A stretch of DNA of 64,000 nt from Alphaproteobacteria bacterium. GTDB taxonomy: Bacteria > Pseudomonadota > Alphaproteobacteria > Rhizobiales > Rhizobiaceae. Shown here in pieces: positions 1 through 8,195 of this stretch; position 1 is the stretch's first letter, and every line of letters begins with the position of its first letter. The DNA lies in contig JAJRQF010000035.1 in the NCBI GenBank assembly GCA_024280375.1, positions 168,151 through 232,150 of the forward strand, written 5' to 3'. The notes beneath the pieces were generated by a model. That model had not been told where the DNA came from. It saw nothing but the letters and a program-made list of their open reading frames with translations, and did no database searches. The position numbers and the translations under genes were made by a program.

Positions 1-239
1 AGCGAGAAGTGTCATCAGAAAGATTGTTATATCGCCTGTTTAATGAACATGGCGTCAGGGTGTTTGAATCTCAACCCGTATTGGACAATTGTTCTTGTTC
101 TGAGGAAAGCATAAAATCCATTCTTTCCAGCTTTAATCCTGATGAAGTCATTGAAAGCACGGTTAATGGAGATATTGAAGTTAATTGCGAATTTTGCAGC
201 AAGAGCTATCTGTTTGATGCAAAAGAATTTTCTTCTTGA
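1..239 (+). CDS. hslO: Hsp33 redox chaperone, C-terminal part only
   Basis: The reading frame is already open at base 3, so the gene starts upstream of the window and only about the last 79 codons are seen. The tail carries a C-x-C pair (CSC) and, about 30 residues later, a C-x2-C pair (CEFC). This is the zinc-binding redox-switch layout of the Hsp33 C-terminal domain. Hsp33 is a cytosolic holdase chaperone that is activated when oxidants release the zinc and form disulfides. It ends at TGA 237-239. It reads toward the efflux operon but is separated from it by 228 bp, so co-transcription is not implied. The identity rests on the cysteine pattern and the flanking residues. Confidence 0.85.
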   Translation, partial: REVSSERLLYRLFNEHGVRVFESQPVLDNCSCSEESIKSILSSFNPDEVIESTVNGDIEVNCEFCSKSYLFDAKEFSS

Positions 240-425
240 ATTATTGATATTTGGGGTGTTTTCAAAGACCAATAAGTCAATCGCAAATTTACCACATTGC
301 CGATCTTTAACTTGTCTGGCAAAGCACTCCTGTCATATTCTGTCCGTTGGTAAAGTTTTTCGGGGCAGGTTTGTAATAATTGTCTGGTAACCCACATAGA
401 TTACACCAGATATTTTAGAACAGCC

Positions 426-447
426 GACAGGGCGCCTGTCATATAAT
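426..447 (+). promoter_or_regulatory. Inverted repeat next to a -10-like box, efflux operon
   Basis: GACAGG-gcg-CCTGTC (426-440) is a perfect 6-bp inverted repeat. It is followed one base later by TATAAT (442-447), 20 bp before the ATG at 468. No good -35 box is visible at the usual distance. A palindrome abutting the -10 is where a repressor would sit, but no TetR or MarR gene lies beside this pump within the window. Role inferred. Confidence 0.4.
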
Positions 448-467
448 GGAAGTTTTCGATATCACCG

Positions 468-1880
468 ATGCTTGATAAAACCAAAGATATTGACCCGGAA
501 TATATTTCACAGGCGAATGAAGTGTTCATTCCGCCTAGTCCCCAGCCGTCAATTTTACGAAAATTATCAAAGGGGTTGCTGCAAATCATACTGATGGTGG
601 CAATTTTAGCGGTGTCCGTTTTTGTCATGAACCGAATGATAAAATCCAAGCCGGCACCCAAGGCCAAGCACGCTTTCAAAACTGTCTATACAATTAAGAC
701 CGCAACCGTGAAACGTTCAGCTCATCAGCCCGAATTTATCTCATACGGGCAGATTGAGGCGGCCAGAAAAGTTGATTTACGTTCCCTGGTTTCAGGCGAA
801 GTCATATCTGTCAGCGATAAATTGCGCGCCGGTGCAAAAATTTTAAATGGTGAGGCGCTGGTTGAAATCGACCGGTTTAATTATCTTGGAGCCTTGCAGG
901 AGGCCCGGGCGAATTTGAAAGAAACACAGGCCCGGTTGCTTGAATATAAAGCAAGAATTGTATCGGAAAAATCAAAATTTGCCAGCGCAAGAGATCAATT
1001 GCTGATTGCCGAGAAAGATTTAACCCGGGCAAAGTCGCTTGTAAAAAAAGGCGCAATGACCACACAGCAGGTTGAAGTGCGCACCCTTGTTTATTCACAG
1101 CGCCAACAGGCGCTGAACCTTTCCGAGAATATGGTGAAAATCGAGCAGGCCAGACTTGGCCAGCAGGAGGCCGCAGTTGAGCGTTTGCAATGGCGGGTTT
1201 CACAAGCCGAGAAGAACCTTCAAAATACGGTTTTAAAAGCACCATTTACCGGGATTGTGCGTTCAAGCGCCGTTGAAGTTGGAAAGCTGGTCAGCGCCAA
1301 TGATGTGGTGGTGACACTTTATGAACCGCAAAACCTGGAGGCAAAATTTACCCTGACGGATGCTGAATTTGGCAGGCTTCAAAATGATGCTGCTGGTCTG
1401 ATCGGTCGCGAGGTTAAAATCAGCTGGAGTACCGGTGGGCAGCAGCAGGTATATAAAGGAACAATTGAACGCATCGGCGCGGATATCAACTCAAATCGAG
1501 GCGGTGTAGAAGTTTTTGCACGCTTGGTAAATCTGGGCTCGCGCTTCGACCTAAGACCCGGTGCATTTGTTGAAATCACAGTGCCGGACCAGACATTCAA
1601 GGATACGGTCAAACTTCCCGAACAGTCCATTTATAACAATCAGCATGTCTATGTGGTTGAAGATGGAAAGCTGCATAAGCGAGAAATTACCATTGCAGCA
1701 TATGACGGCGAGTTTGTTTTAATTTCCAGCGGGCTGAAATCCGGTGAGAAAGTTCTGACAACCCGAATAGCCGAAGTAGGCGAGGGACTGAATGTGCGGG
1801 AAGAAGGCGCGCCGGCTGAGACAAAGGCAGATAAAAAAAATAGCGAGAAAGTAAGCAAGAAGCAGGGTTCTAGCCCATGA
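468..1880 (+). CDS. RND efflux periplasmic adaptor (membrane fusion protein)
   Basis: This 470-residue protein is the adaptor that bridges an inner-membrane RND pump to an outer-membrane channel. A single hydrophobic anchor lies near residues 37-57. Next come a lipoyl/barrel-sandwich half around residues 90-135, a long alpha-helical hairpin rich in Ala, Glu, Lys and Gln (about 140-255), the second lipoyl half (residues ALNVL-like to FTGIV near 265) and beta-barrel/membrane-proximal domains. The C-terminal 25 residues are Lys/Glu/Ser-rich and look disordered. It overlaps the pump gene by 4 bp (ATGA at 1877), so the two are translationally coupled. No TolC-like outer-membrane gene is in the window. 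Substrate unknown. Confidence 0.88.
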   Translation: MLDKTKDIDPEYISQANEVFIPPSPQPSILRKLSKGLLQIILMVAILAVSVFVMNRMIKSKPAPKAKHAFKTVYTIKTATVKRSAHQPEFISYGQIEAARKVDLRSLVSGEVISVSDKLRAGAKILNGEALVEIDRFNYLGALQEARANLKETQARLLEYKARIVSEKSKFASARDQLLIAEKDLTRAKSLVKKGAMTTQQVEVRTLVYSQRQQALNLSENMVKIEQARLGQQEAAVERLQWRVSQAEKNLQNTVLKAPFTGIVRSSAVEVGKLVSANDVVVTLYEPQNLEAKFTLTDAEFGRLQNDAAGLIGREVKISWSTGGQQQVYKGTIERIGADINSNRGGVEVFARLVNLGSRFDLRPGAFVEITVPDQTFKDTVKLPEQSIYNNQHVYVVEDGKLHKREITIAAYDGEFVLISSGLKSGEKVLTTRIAEVGEGLNVREEGAPAETKADKKNSEKVSKKQGSSP

Positions 1881-4800
1881 GACCGGGTTTTACTTCCAAT
1901 ACGCCAAAGAGTGGCAGTGGCGTTATCAGCCTGTTTGCCCGCCATGGCAATGCCGCCAATCTGGTAATGGCATTGATGGTTATCTTTGGAATATTCTCCA
2001 TTGGCCGCATTAATACCCAGTTTTTCCCGACCATCGAAATCAAGGTGATCAGGGTCAATTACGCCTGGACCGGTGCCAGTGCTGAAGATGTTGAATCCAA
2101 TATTCTTCAAATTGTTGAGCCGGAAGTACGCTATCTCGATGGCGTTAAAAAAATAACCTCAAGTGCGCGCGAGGGAACCGGCACAATCGTGCTGGAATAT
2201 GATGCCTCGACCGACATGCAAAAAGCCCAGGGTGATCTGGAAACTGCGGTGAAAGCTGTTACCAATTTACCCGAAGATGTTGAGAGCCCAACCTTTGTGC
2301 GTGCGGCTTTCTTTGACCGGGTTGCCCGATTGGCGATAACCGGTGATGTGCCGGAGGCCGCTCTTCGTATTTACGCCAAGAAAATCAGAGATGATCTAAT
2401 CGAACGCGGGATTGACAAAGTCTCATTTGTAGGCCTGCGCGATGCTGAACTTAAGGCAGACATTCCTGAGCGGGAATTGCGCCGACTGGGGCTGACGATT
2501 TCGGATATTTCACGCAAGATCGAGAGCAATTCTCGTGATTTACCCTCCGGTCAGGTGAAAGGCAATGTGGAAAAACAGCTGCGCGCGTTGGCCGATGCCG
2601 AAAGTGTAAAGTCGCTTGGCAATATTGAGATAAAATCATTTGCCAGCGGAGAGAAAGTAAAACTTCGAGATTTTGCCAAATTGAGCCGGGGCTTTAATGA
2701 GGATCAGCCACAAGGCTATTCGGCCGGTGACAAGGCGATCCAGATTACTATTGAGCGTGCCGAAACTGCAGATACACTGATTACCGCAAAAATATTTGAA
2801 GATTATCTGAAAGAAATTCAAGATACCCTGCCGCCGGGCATAACTTTAAAAAAATACGATGTCCGCGCCAATGCTTTGGTTGAGCGCATTATGCTGCTGG
2901 TTCGAAACGGGCTGGGTGGCCTGGTGCTCGTAGTTGGAATTTTGTTTATCTTCCTCAATGCAAGAATTGCGTTTTGGGTCGCCATGGGCATTCCAACCGC
3001 ATTGCTTGCCACAATCGGCCTGATGTATGTCAGCGGGCAGTCGATCAATATGGTCTCGCTATTTGGCCTGATCATGATGCTCGGCGTTATCGTTGATGAT
3101 GCAATCGTTGTCGGTGAACATACGGCCACACGCTACAATGATGGCGATGCGCCCTTCGACGCCGCCGAAATGGGTGCCGGACGCATGGTGGTTCCGGTTG
3201 TTGCCGCGATGGTAACAACAATTGCAGCCTTTGCTCCCATATTGGTAATAGGCGGGGTCATAGGCCAGATATTCAGCGTATTGCCATTTGTTGTGGTCGC
3301 CGTCGTAATCGCAAGTTTAATCGAGTGCTTTTTGGTGCTGCCGGGACATTTGGCCCATACATTAATGCCAAAACCGCGCAGGCTCTGGTCCTGGTGGCGG
3401 CAACTATTTGTCGCCATGGCCGTTGCCGCAATGGTGTTGTCGCTGGCAACCCGCACAACGGGGACGGTTCTGCCAGAATTTATTGCGGCGCAAATTGCGC
3501 AAATTCAATCGTGGCGCGAAACTCAAAGCACAATAGTATTTGTGTCATCAATCACGTTTTTCAGCCTGGCAATTGGCACAATATTTGAGTTTATCATATT
3601 TACCTCAGGACTGATCGCCCGCTGGGTTGGATCAAAGTTCAACAGAAATACCGAGCGTACACTTGAAGGTGGATTGTTTCGTCGCAACTTTGATGCGGGG
3701 TTTAACTGGTTTAGAGATCGACCGTTTAATGCGCTGGTAACTGCCGCCTATGATTTTCGCTATGTAACCATTGCAATCGCCGCAAGCACGGTGATGGTCA
3801 TCGTTGTTGGTTTGATTATGGGCGGAAAAGTCGGGTTTGTGTTCTTTCCTTCCGCCGAAGCCGAAAGCCTGTCCGGCCGGGTGATTTTCAATGCGGGTAT
3901 CCCGGAGAAAGATGCAATTGATGCGGTGAAAAAAATCGAGGCAGCCCTTCAATTGGCAGAACAGGAGTTAACCGGCGGTAAGGAAAAGCTGGTTGTAGCT
4001 TCCTTTGTGACCTTGGGTTCAGCCGGACGAAACAAAGGTGATAACCTGGCGTCAATTCGCGTTCAGCTCACCACGTCGGAAAGTCGAAGCATCAGAACGC
4101 CCAAATTCATTCGCACCTGGCGCAAAAATATCCCGAAAATTGCCGGTGTGCGGCGAGTGTCAATCTTTGAACATCGCGGTGGCCCTCCCGGCCGCGATAT
4201 TGATGTGCAATTACAAGGTGCCAATGCACCAGTGCTCAAGGCGGCCGCGTCCGAGATCATCGAGATTGTAAACGCGATTGATGGTGTCTCGGGTGTGGCC
4301 GATGATCTGCCCTATGGCAAGCCGGAATTAATCATGGAATTACTGCCGCGCGGGGCCGCCCTTGGCTTCTCAATAGATGATATTGGACGGCAGGTGCGTG
4401 ATGCCTTTCAGGGTAAAATACCGCGCCGATTTGCCGAAGGTGATGACGAGGTTTCAATCACAGTTTCCCAGATCATGCGCAATAAAGGGGCAGCAGCACT
4501 TCGTAGTTTTAAACTTAGAAGCCCGGGCGGAGAGTTCGCACCCCTTTCAGAAGTGGTAAAAATAACCGAGCGGCAGGGGTTTGCAGCAATTGACCGGGAA
4601 GACGGTAAGGCTGTTGTATCTGTTACCGGTGATCTGGATACCAATATCAATACGACAGTAAAAGCCATTGAGATATTGGAGGCATCCGGCCTTTCAGCAA
4701 TTGCCACAAAATACGGTATAACCTATAAATTCGGCGGTCGATCAAAGGAACGCAAGGAGGCATTTGCCGACCTTGGCATCGGGGCGGCTATTGCGATATC

Positions 4801-5320
4801 TGTGATTTATATAATTTTGGCCTGGGTTTTTGCCAGCTACTGGAAACCAATTGCCGTCATGATGATCATACCATTTGGCATCGTTGGTGCCGTATTTGGC
4901 CACTGGATATTAGGCTATAAACTCACCATGTTGTCGATGGCGGGCCTGCTCGGTCTTGCGGGCATTCTGGTCAATGATTCAATCATTCTGGTCAGTCGAA
5001 TGGACGAGCGTTTAGGGTTTGGTGAAGACACCAGAACGGCCTCAATCGGTGCCAGTCGGGACAGATTGCGAGCAGTATTGTTGACCTCTCTTACGACGAT
5101 AGGTGGTCTTTTGCCTTTGCTATATGAAAAGAGCCTACAGGCACAATTTCTATTACCGATGGCAATTACAATTGTATTCGGACTTGCGATGGCAACGCTT
5201 CTGGTTCTGTTTCTTGTGCCCGCCCTGATGGCGATTGGTGAAGATATAAACTGGCTCTTGAGGTCAATTTACGGAGATAGCAAGAAGTCCCGGCAACCGG
5301 TATTGGGCGCTGCCGAATAA
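1877..5320 (+). CDS. RND-family efflux pump, inner-membrane transporter
   Basis: A proton-driven RND (HAE-1/AcrB-type) transporter of 1147 residues. The sequence shows an N-terminal membrane helix, a first large periplasmic domain and a central helix bundle with the proton-relay pair in GVIVDDAIVVGE. The second half repeats this plan and ends in a VNDSIILVSRMDE helix, as expected for an internally duplicated pump. The protein is about 100 residues longer than usual. The surplus lies after the LPGHL segment (about residues 495-590), where two additional hydrophobic stretches and a charged linker precede the second half. The partner adaptor is immediately upstream. Without a regulator or outer-membrane factor nearby the substrate range cannot be guessed. 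Confidence 0.92.
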   Translation: MRPGFTSNTPKSGSGVISLFARHGNAANLVMALMVIFGIFSIGRINTQFFPTIEIKVIRVNYAWTGASAEDVESNILQIVEPEVRYLDGVKKITSSAREGTGTIVLEYDASTDMQKAQGDLETAVKAVTNLPEDVESPTFVRAAFFDRVARLAITGDVPEAALRIYAKKIRDDLIERGIDKVSFVGLRDAELKADIPERELRRLGLTISDISRKIESNSRDLPSGQVKGNVEKQLRALADAESVKSLGNIEIKSFASGEKVKLRDFAKLSRGFNEDQPQGYSAGDKAIQITIERAETADTLITAKIFEDYLKEIQDTLPPGITLKKYDVRANALVERIMLLVRNGLGGLVLVVGILFIFLNARIAFWVAMGIPTALLATIGLMYVSGQSINMVSLFGLIMMLGVIVDDAIVVGEHTATRYNDGDAPFDAAEMGAGRMVVPVVAAMVTTIAAFAPILVIGGVIGQIFSVLPFVVVAVVIASLIECFLVLPGHLAHTLMPKPRRLWSWWRQLFVAMAVAAMVLSLATRTTGTVLPEFIAAQIAQIQSWRETQSTIVFVSSITFFSLAIGTIFEFIIFTSGLIARWVGSKFNRNTERTLEGGLFRRNFDAGFNWFRDRPFNALVTAAYDFRYVTIAIAASTVMVIVVGLIMGGKVGFVFFPSAEAESLSGRVIFNAGIPEKDAIDAVKKIEAALQLAEQELTGGKEKLVVASFVTLGSAGRNKGDNLASIRVQLTTSESRSIRTPKFIRTWRKNIPKIAGVRRVSIFEHRGGPPGRDIDVQLQGANAPVLKAAASEIIEIVNAIDGVSGVADDLPYGKPELIMELLPRGAALGFSIDDIGRQVRDAFQGKIPRRFAEGDDEVSITVSQIMRNKGAAALRSFKLRSPGGEFAPLSEVVKITERQGFAAIDREDGKAVVSVTGDLDTNINTTVKAIEILEASGLSAIATKYGITYKFGGRSKERKEAFADLGIGAAIAISVIYIILAWVFASYWKPIAVMMIIPFGIVGAVFGHWILGYKLTMLSMAGLLGLAGILVNDSIILVSRMDERLGFGEDTRTASIGASRDRLRAVLLTSLTTIGGLLPLLYEKSLQAQFLLPMAITIVFGLAMATLLVLFLVPALMAIGEDINWLLRSIYGDSKKSRQPVLGAAE

Positions 5321-5321
5321 G

Positions 5322-5345
5322 TCCTAGTTTTTCCAGAAACTAGGA
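5322..5345. terminator. Possible shared terminator hairpin between convergent genes
   Basis: TCCTAGTTT-ttccag-AAACTAGGA is a perfect 9-bp stem with a 6-nt loop. It lies 2 bp past the efflux pump stop codon and overlaps the last codons and stop of trkH on the other strand. There is no strong T-run on either side, so terminator function is inferred from position and stem only. Confidence 0.5.
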
Positions 5346-6769
5346 AAGAAAAGCACCAGCACTGTAAACAGTTCCAACCGCCCAACCAGCATGGTGATGC
5401 ATAAAATCCATTTCGCCGGATCATTGAGCGATTTGAAATTTCCCGCCGGGCCAATAATATTTCCAAGCCCCGGACCAACATTTGAAATTGAAGTACCCGC
5501 AGCCGAAATGGCTGTCAGCATATCAAGCCCGGTGAGGTTCAGCGCAACCGCAGATACGGCAAATGAAGCGATAAACAGAAAGAAGAAACTCATCACCGCG
5601 GTTGAAACAGAGGAGGGTAATGGCCTGCCATTAAATTTTTTGATGAACACACCATTTGGATAGATGATTTTGTGCAGATGTTGCCGAATATCCTGAAACA
5701 GCACCTGAAAACGAAATATCTTGATGCCGCAAGATGTCGATCCAGCGCATCCGCCGACAAACATAATAACGAAAAAGAACGCGACCGAGCCATGTCCCCA
5801 AAGGGTATAATCATCGGTGGCAAACCCGGTCCCGGTAATAATAGACGTGACATTGAAAATAGCATCAACCAGCCGAAACAGGCCGGGGTTCACGCCTGAA
5901 AAACGCTCCAGATTCCAAACAATAACAATCGCCACCAACAACACCACCAAAAAGACCCTCACTTGAGAATCTCGAAACAATGGCTTGGGGTTTCCGCCGA
6001 CAAACTGAACATAAAGCAGAAATGGAATTGAACCTAAAACCATAAACAGCGATGCAGTTAAATCGATCGCCATACTGTCAAAACTCCCAAGCGAGCCGTC
6101 ACTGGTCGAAAATCCACCGGTCGCAACCGTGGTCATGGCATGAACAGTCGCATCCAGCACATCCATGCCTGCAACCAGATAAAACAAAAAACAAATGAAG
6201 GTCAGGACGACAAAAATACTGGTGATTGAACCGGAAATCTGAGAGGCGCGCGGCAATATTTTATCGGAAGTCTCAAACGCTTCCACTTTAAAAATCTGCA
6301 TGCCGCCAATTTGTAGCATTGGCAATACAGCAACCGCCATAACCAGAACGCCAAGGCCGCCTAACCATTGCAAAATGCCGCGCCATAGCAATATGCCGGT
6401 TGGTGCATCATCCAGCCCGGTAATTACCGTAGAGCCGGTGGTCGTAAGGCCAGAGAGTGCTTCAAAATAGGCGTCGGTATAGGTTGGCACGATGCCCGAT
6501 AAATAAAATGGCAATGCGCCAAATCCGCTAACTGTAATCCAGACGGTGACCGTCATCACAAAGGCCTGCCGAATGGACAGGCTTTTAGGAATTCCGCGTG
6601 CGCTGAGAAATAATCCAAGGCCGATCAACAAGGTGAAAGCGGAAGATGATGCAAATACCTGCCAATCAGCGCTGTTGTTGATAAGGTCAACAATGGCCGG
6701 GATCATCATGGCGCAACCCAGTGTGGCCAACAACACACCAACCACCAGCAATATTGGTCTGATATCCAT
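5324..6769 (-). CDS. trkH: Potassium uptake protein TrkH
   Basis: Membrane subunit of the Trk/Ktr potassium uptake system, 481 residues, with ten or more hydrophobic segments. Four pore-loop filter segments are visible in order: TTTGSTV, ATGGFST, TGTGFAT and SNVGPGLG. This is the fourfold repeat of this superfamily, with the conserved filter glycines. The usual partner is the cytosolic NAD-binding subunit TrkA, which is not in this window. It is convergent with the efflux operon and lies 11 bp downstream of apaG, so apaG and trkH may share a transcript. Confidence 0.93.
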   Translation of the reverse strand: MDIRPILLVVGVLLATLGCAMMIPAIVDLINNSADWQVFASSSAFTLLIGLGLFLSARGIPKSLSIRQAFVMTVTVWITVSGFGALPFYLSGIVPTYTDAYFEALSGLTTTGSTVITGLDDAPTGILLWRGILQWLGGLGVLVMAVAVLPMLQIGGMQIFKVEAFETSDKILPRASQISGSITSIFVVLTFICFLFYLVAGMDVLDATVHAMTTVATGGFSTSDGSLGSFDSMAIDLTASLFMVLGSIPFLLYVQFVGGNPKPLFRDSQVRVFLVVLLVAIVIVWNLERFSGVNPGLFRLVDAIFNVTSIITGTGFATDDYTLWGHGSVAFFFVIMFVGGCAGSTSCGIKIFRFQVLFQDIRQHLHKIIYPNGVFIKKFNGRPLPSSVSTAVMSFFFLFIASFAVSAVALNLTGLDMLTAISAAGTSISNVGPGLGNIIGPAGNFKSLNDPAKWILCITMLVGRLELFTVLVLFFPSFWKN

Positions 6770-6780
6770 GATTTCAGGCC

Positions 6781-7173
6781 TTAATTCAGCGCCGTGTGCC
6801 GACCGGGAATATCCAGAGAAAACGCTGGAACCTCGATATCAAGCATAATGCCATCCTCGCGGGCCATTTGAAAAGAACCGGACATAATTCCCGATGGTGT
6901 GCTCAAGGGGCAGCCACTTGAATATTCGAAGGAAGCACCAGGAGGCAGTGTTGGCGTTTCGCCCACAACCCCGTCGCCACGAACTTCCTGAACCCGGCCA
7001 AGGGCATCGGTAATATGCCAGTATCGAGTAAGCAGCTGCACTACGAATGGGCCATTATTTTTGATGATAATACGGTATTTCCAGAAATACCTGTCCTGAT
7101 CAGCATCGGATTCCTGCTCAAGATAGCTTGGTTCAACATCAACCGAAATGGAATGGGTAACTGAGGAATACAT
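6781..7173 (-). CDS. apaG: ApaG family protein
   Basis: A 130-residue single-domain protein that fits the ApaG family (usually about 125-130 residues). It has the W-K/Y-R-I-x-I-x-N strand (WKYRIIIKNN), the glycine-rich RGDGVVGETPTL loop and the SGCPL and MSGSFQM segments. ApaG folds as an immunoglobulin-like beta sandwich. Its biochemical role is unsettled; it has been linked to metal-ion and dinucleoside-polyphosphate phenotypes. Gene order with trkH is compact. Nothing unusual is seen. Confidence 0.92.
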   Translation of the reverse strand: MYSSVTHSISVDVEPSYLEQESDADQDRYFWKYRIIIKNNGPFVVQLLTRYWHITDALGRVQEVRGDGVVGETPTLPPGASFEYSSGCPLSTPSGIMSGSFQMAREDGIMLDIEVPAFSLDIPGRHTALN

Positions 7174-7268
7174 GTCGCTTTTCTGATGTTGTTTCGAGCA
7201 ATATATCCCCCTTTCTCACATCCCAACCCTATTATCAATCATTACCCAATCAATAAAATGGTCTAATT

Positions 7269-8174
7269 TTAGATTGCCGCTAAGTGCCTGGCAAAGTCAT
7301 TGCTGTTCATTAGCGTCTTGCAACGCTCAAACCGGCCAATCGAATAGGCCCAGAAATCCTCTGCCTGATTGCCATTTGCATGCTGGATAAGCCCCCAAAG
7401 GGTCCAAAGTAAATCACACATAGCCTTATATATGATCATTCGGCCAAACTGGGCATCTGATACCCCGCCACCGCAATAGGCCGCCATCATTTCGCGGTCT
7501 TGTGCATCGTTAAAGCCTGCTTCAACAGATAGGTCGCCTAAATCCCACAAGGGGTCGTTCATGCCAGAATATTCCCAATCGACAATCCACATATGGGAGC
7601 CGGTATCAAGAAAATTCTCGCATAAGGGGTCGCAGTGGCAGGGCGCAAGTTTTGCCGGGGCAGCATTGAGCGCATCACGCACCGGACGAGCCGCCTTCAC
7701 TACGTCATGATAACCATCTGGCAGTTCAGCACCCAGTTTGGTGAGCATGGCCAGATATTCATCAATCATGGCAAAAAGCTCAAACCGGAACTGAAATTCT
7801 TTTCCGCATGTATGCAGTTTTTTAAGCGCCAAAGCGGCACGTGCGGGTGAGCCATTGGTCGAGGAAAAAAGATCCGGCGACATGGTAACTGCATCGCCAA
7901 GATGTTGCTGCAGCATCAACCCATCGCTTTCGTCGGCAAAGAGAATTTGGGATGAAACGCCGGCATCCGCTGCGATTTTCGCATTGTGAATTTCGATTCT
8001 ACGGTCAATATATTCCTCGGTTCCGGCACCCGGCACCCGCAGCACGTAATTTTCATCGCCATCGCGAATATGAAATACCAGATTTGTTAAGCCCCCAAGC
8101 CGCGATATTTCAAGGCCGGTTTTACCGCGCAATTGCGGAATTCGTTCCAACGCAGGCTTGATTATCTTTTCCAT
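7269..8174 (-). CDS. Choline/ethanolamine-kinase-like phosphotransferase
   Basis: A 301-residue protein of the APH/choline-kinase fold. The Gly-rich region GGLTNLVFHI lies at the N-terminus. The Brenner catalytic segment reads CHCDPLCENFL, with the catalytic Asp and the metal-binding Asn. It is followed by IVDWEYSGMNDPLWDLGDLS, the metal-binding DWEY element that is closest to bacterial choline kinases such as LicA. It would phosphorylate choline, ethanolamine or a related small alcohol. It is the last gene of the minus-strand operon that begins with proX, 21 bp after a dimethylglycine-dehydrogenase-like gene, so a quaternary-amine substrate is likely. The exact substrate is inferred. Confidence 0.78.
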   Translation of the reverse strand: MEKIIKPALERIPQLRGKTGLEISRLGGLTNLVFHIRDGDENYVLRVPGAGTEEYIDRRIEIHNAKIAADAGVSSQILFADESDGLMLQQHLGDAVTMSPDLFSSTNGSPARAALALKKLHTCGKEFQFRFELFAMIDEYLAMLTKLGAELPDGYHDVVKAARPVRDALNAAPAKLAPCHCDPLCENFLDTGSHMWIVDWEYSGMNDPLWDLGDLSVEAGFNDAQDREMMAAYCGGGVSDAQFGRMIIYKAMCDLLWTLWGLIQHANGNQAEDFWAYSIGRFERCKTLMNSNDFARHLAAI

Positions 8175-8195
8175 TTCATTCCTCCAAACTTGACC

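Noticed and set aside
5391..5899. Plus-strand frames opposite trkH
   Set aside because: They are antisense shadows of a clear TrkH gene with intact filter motifs.
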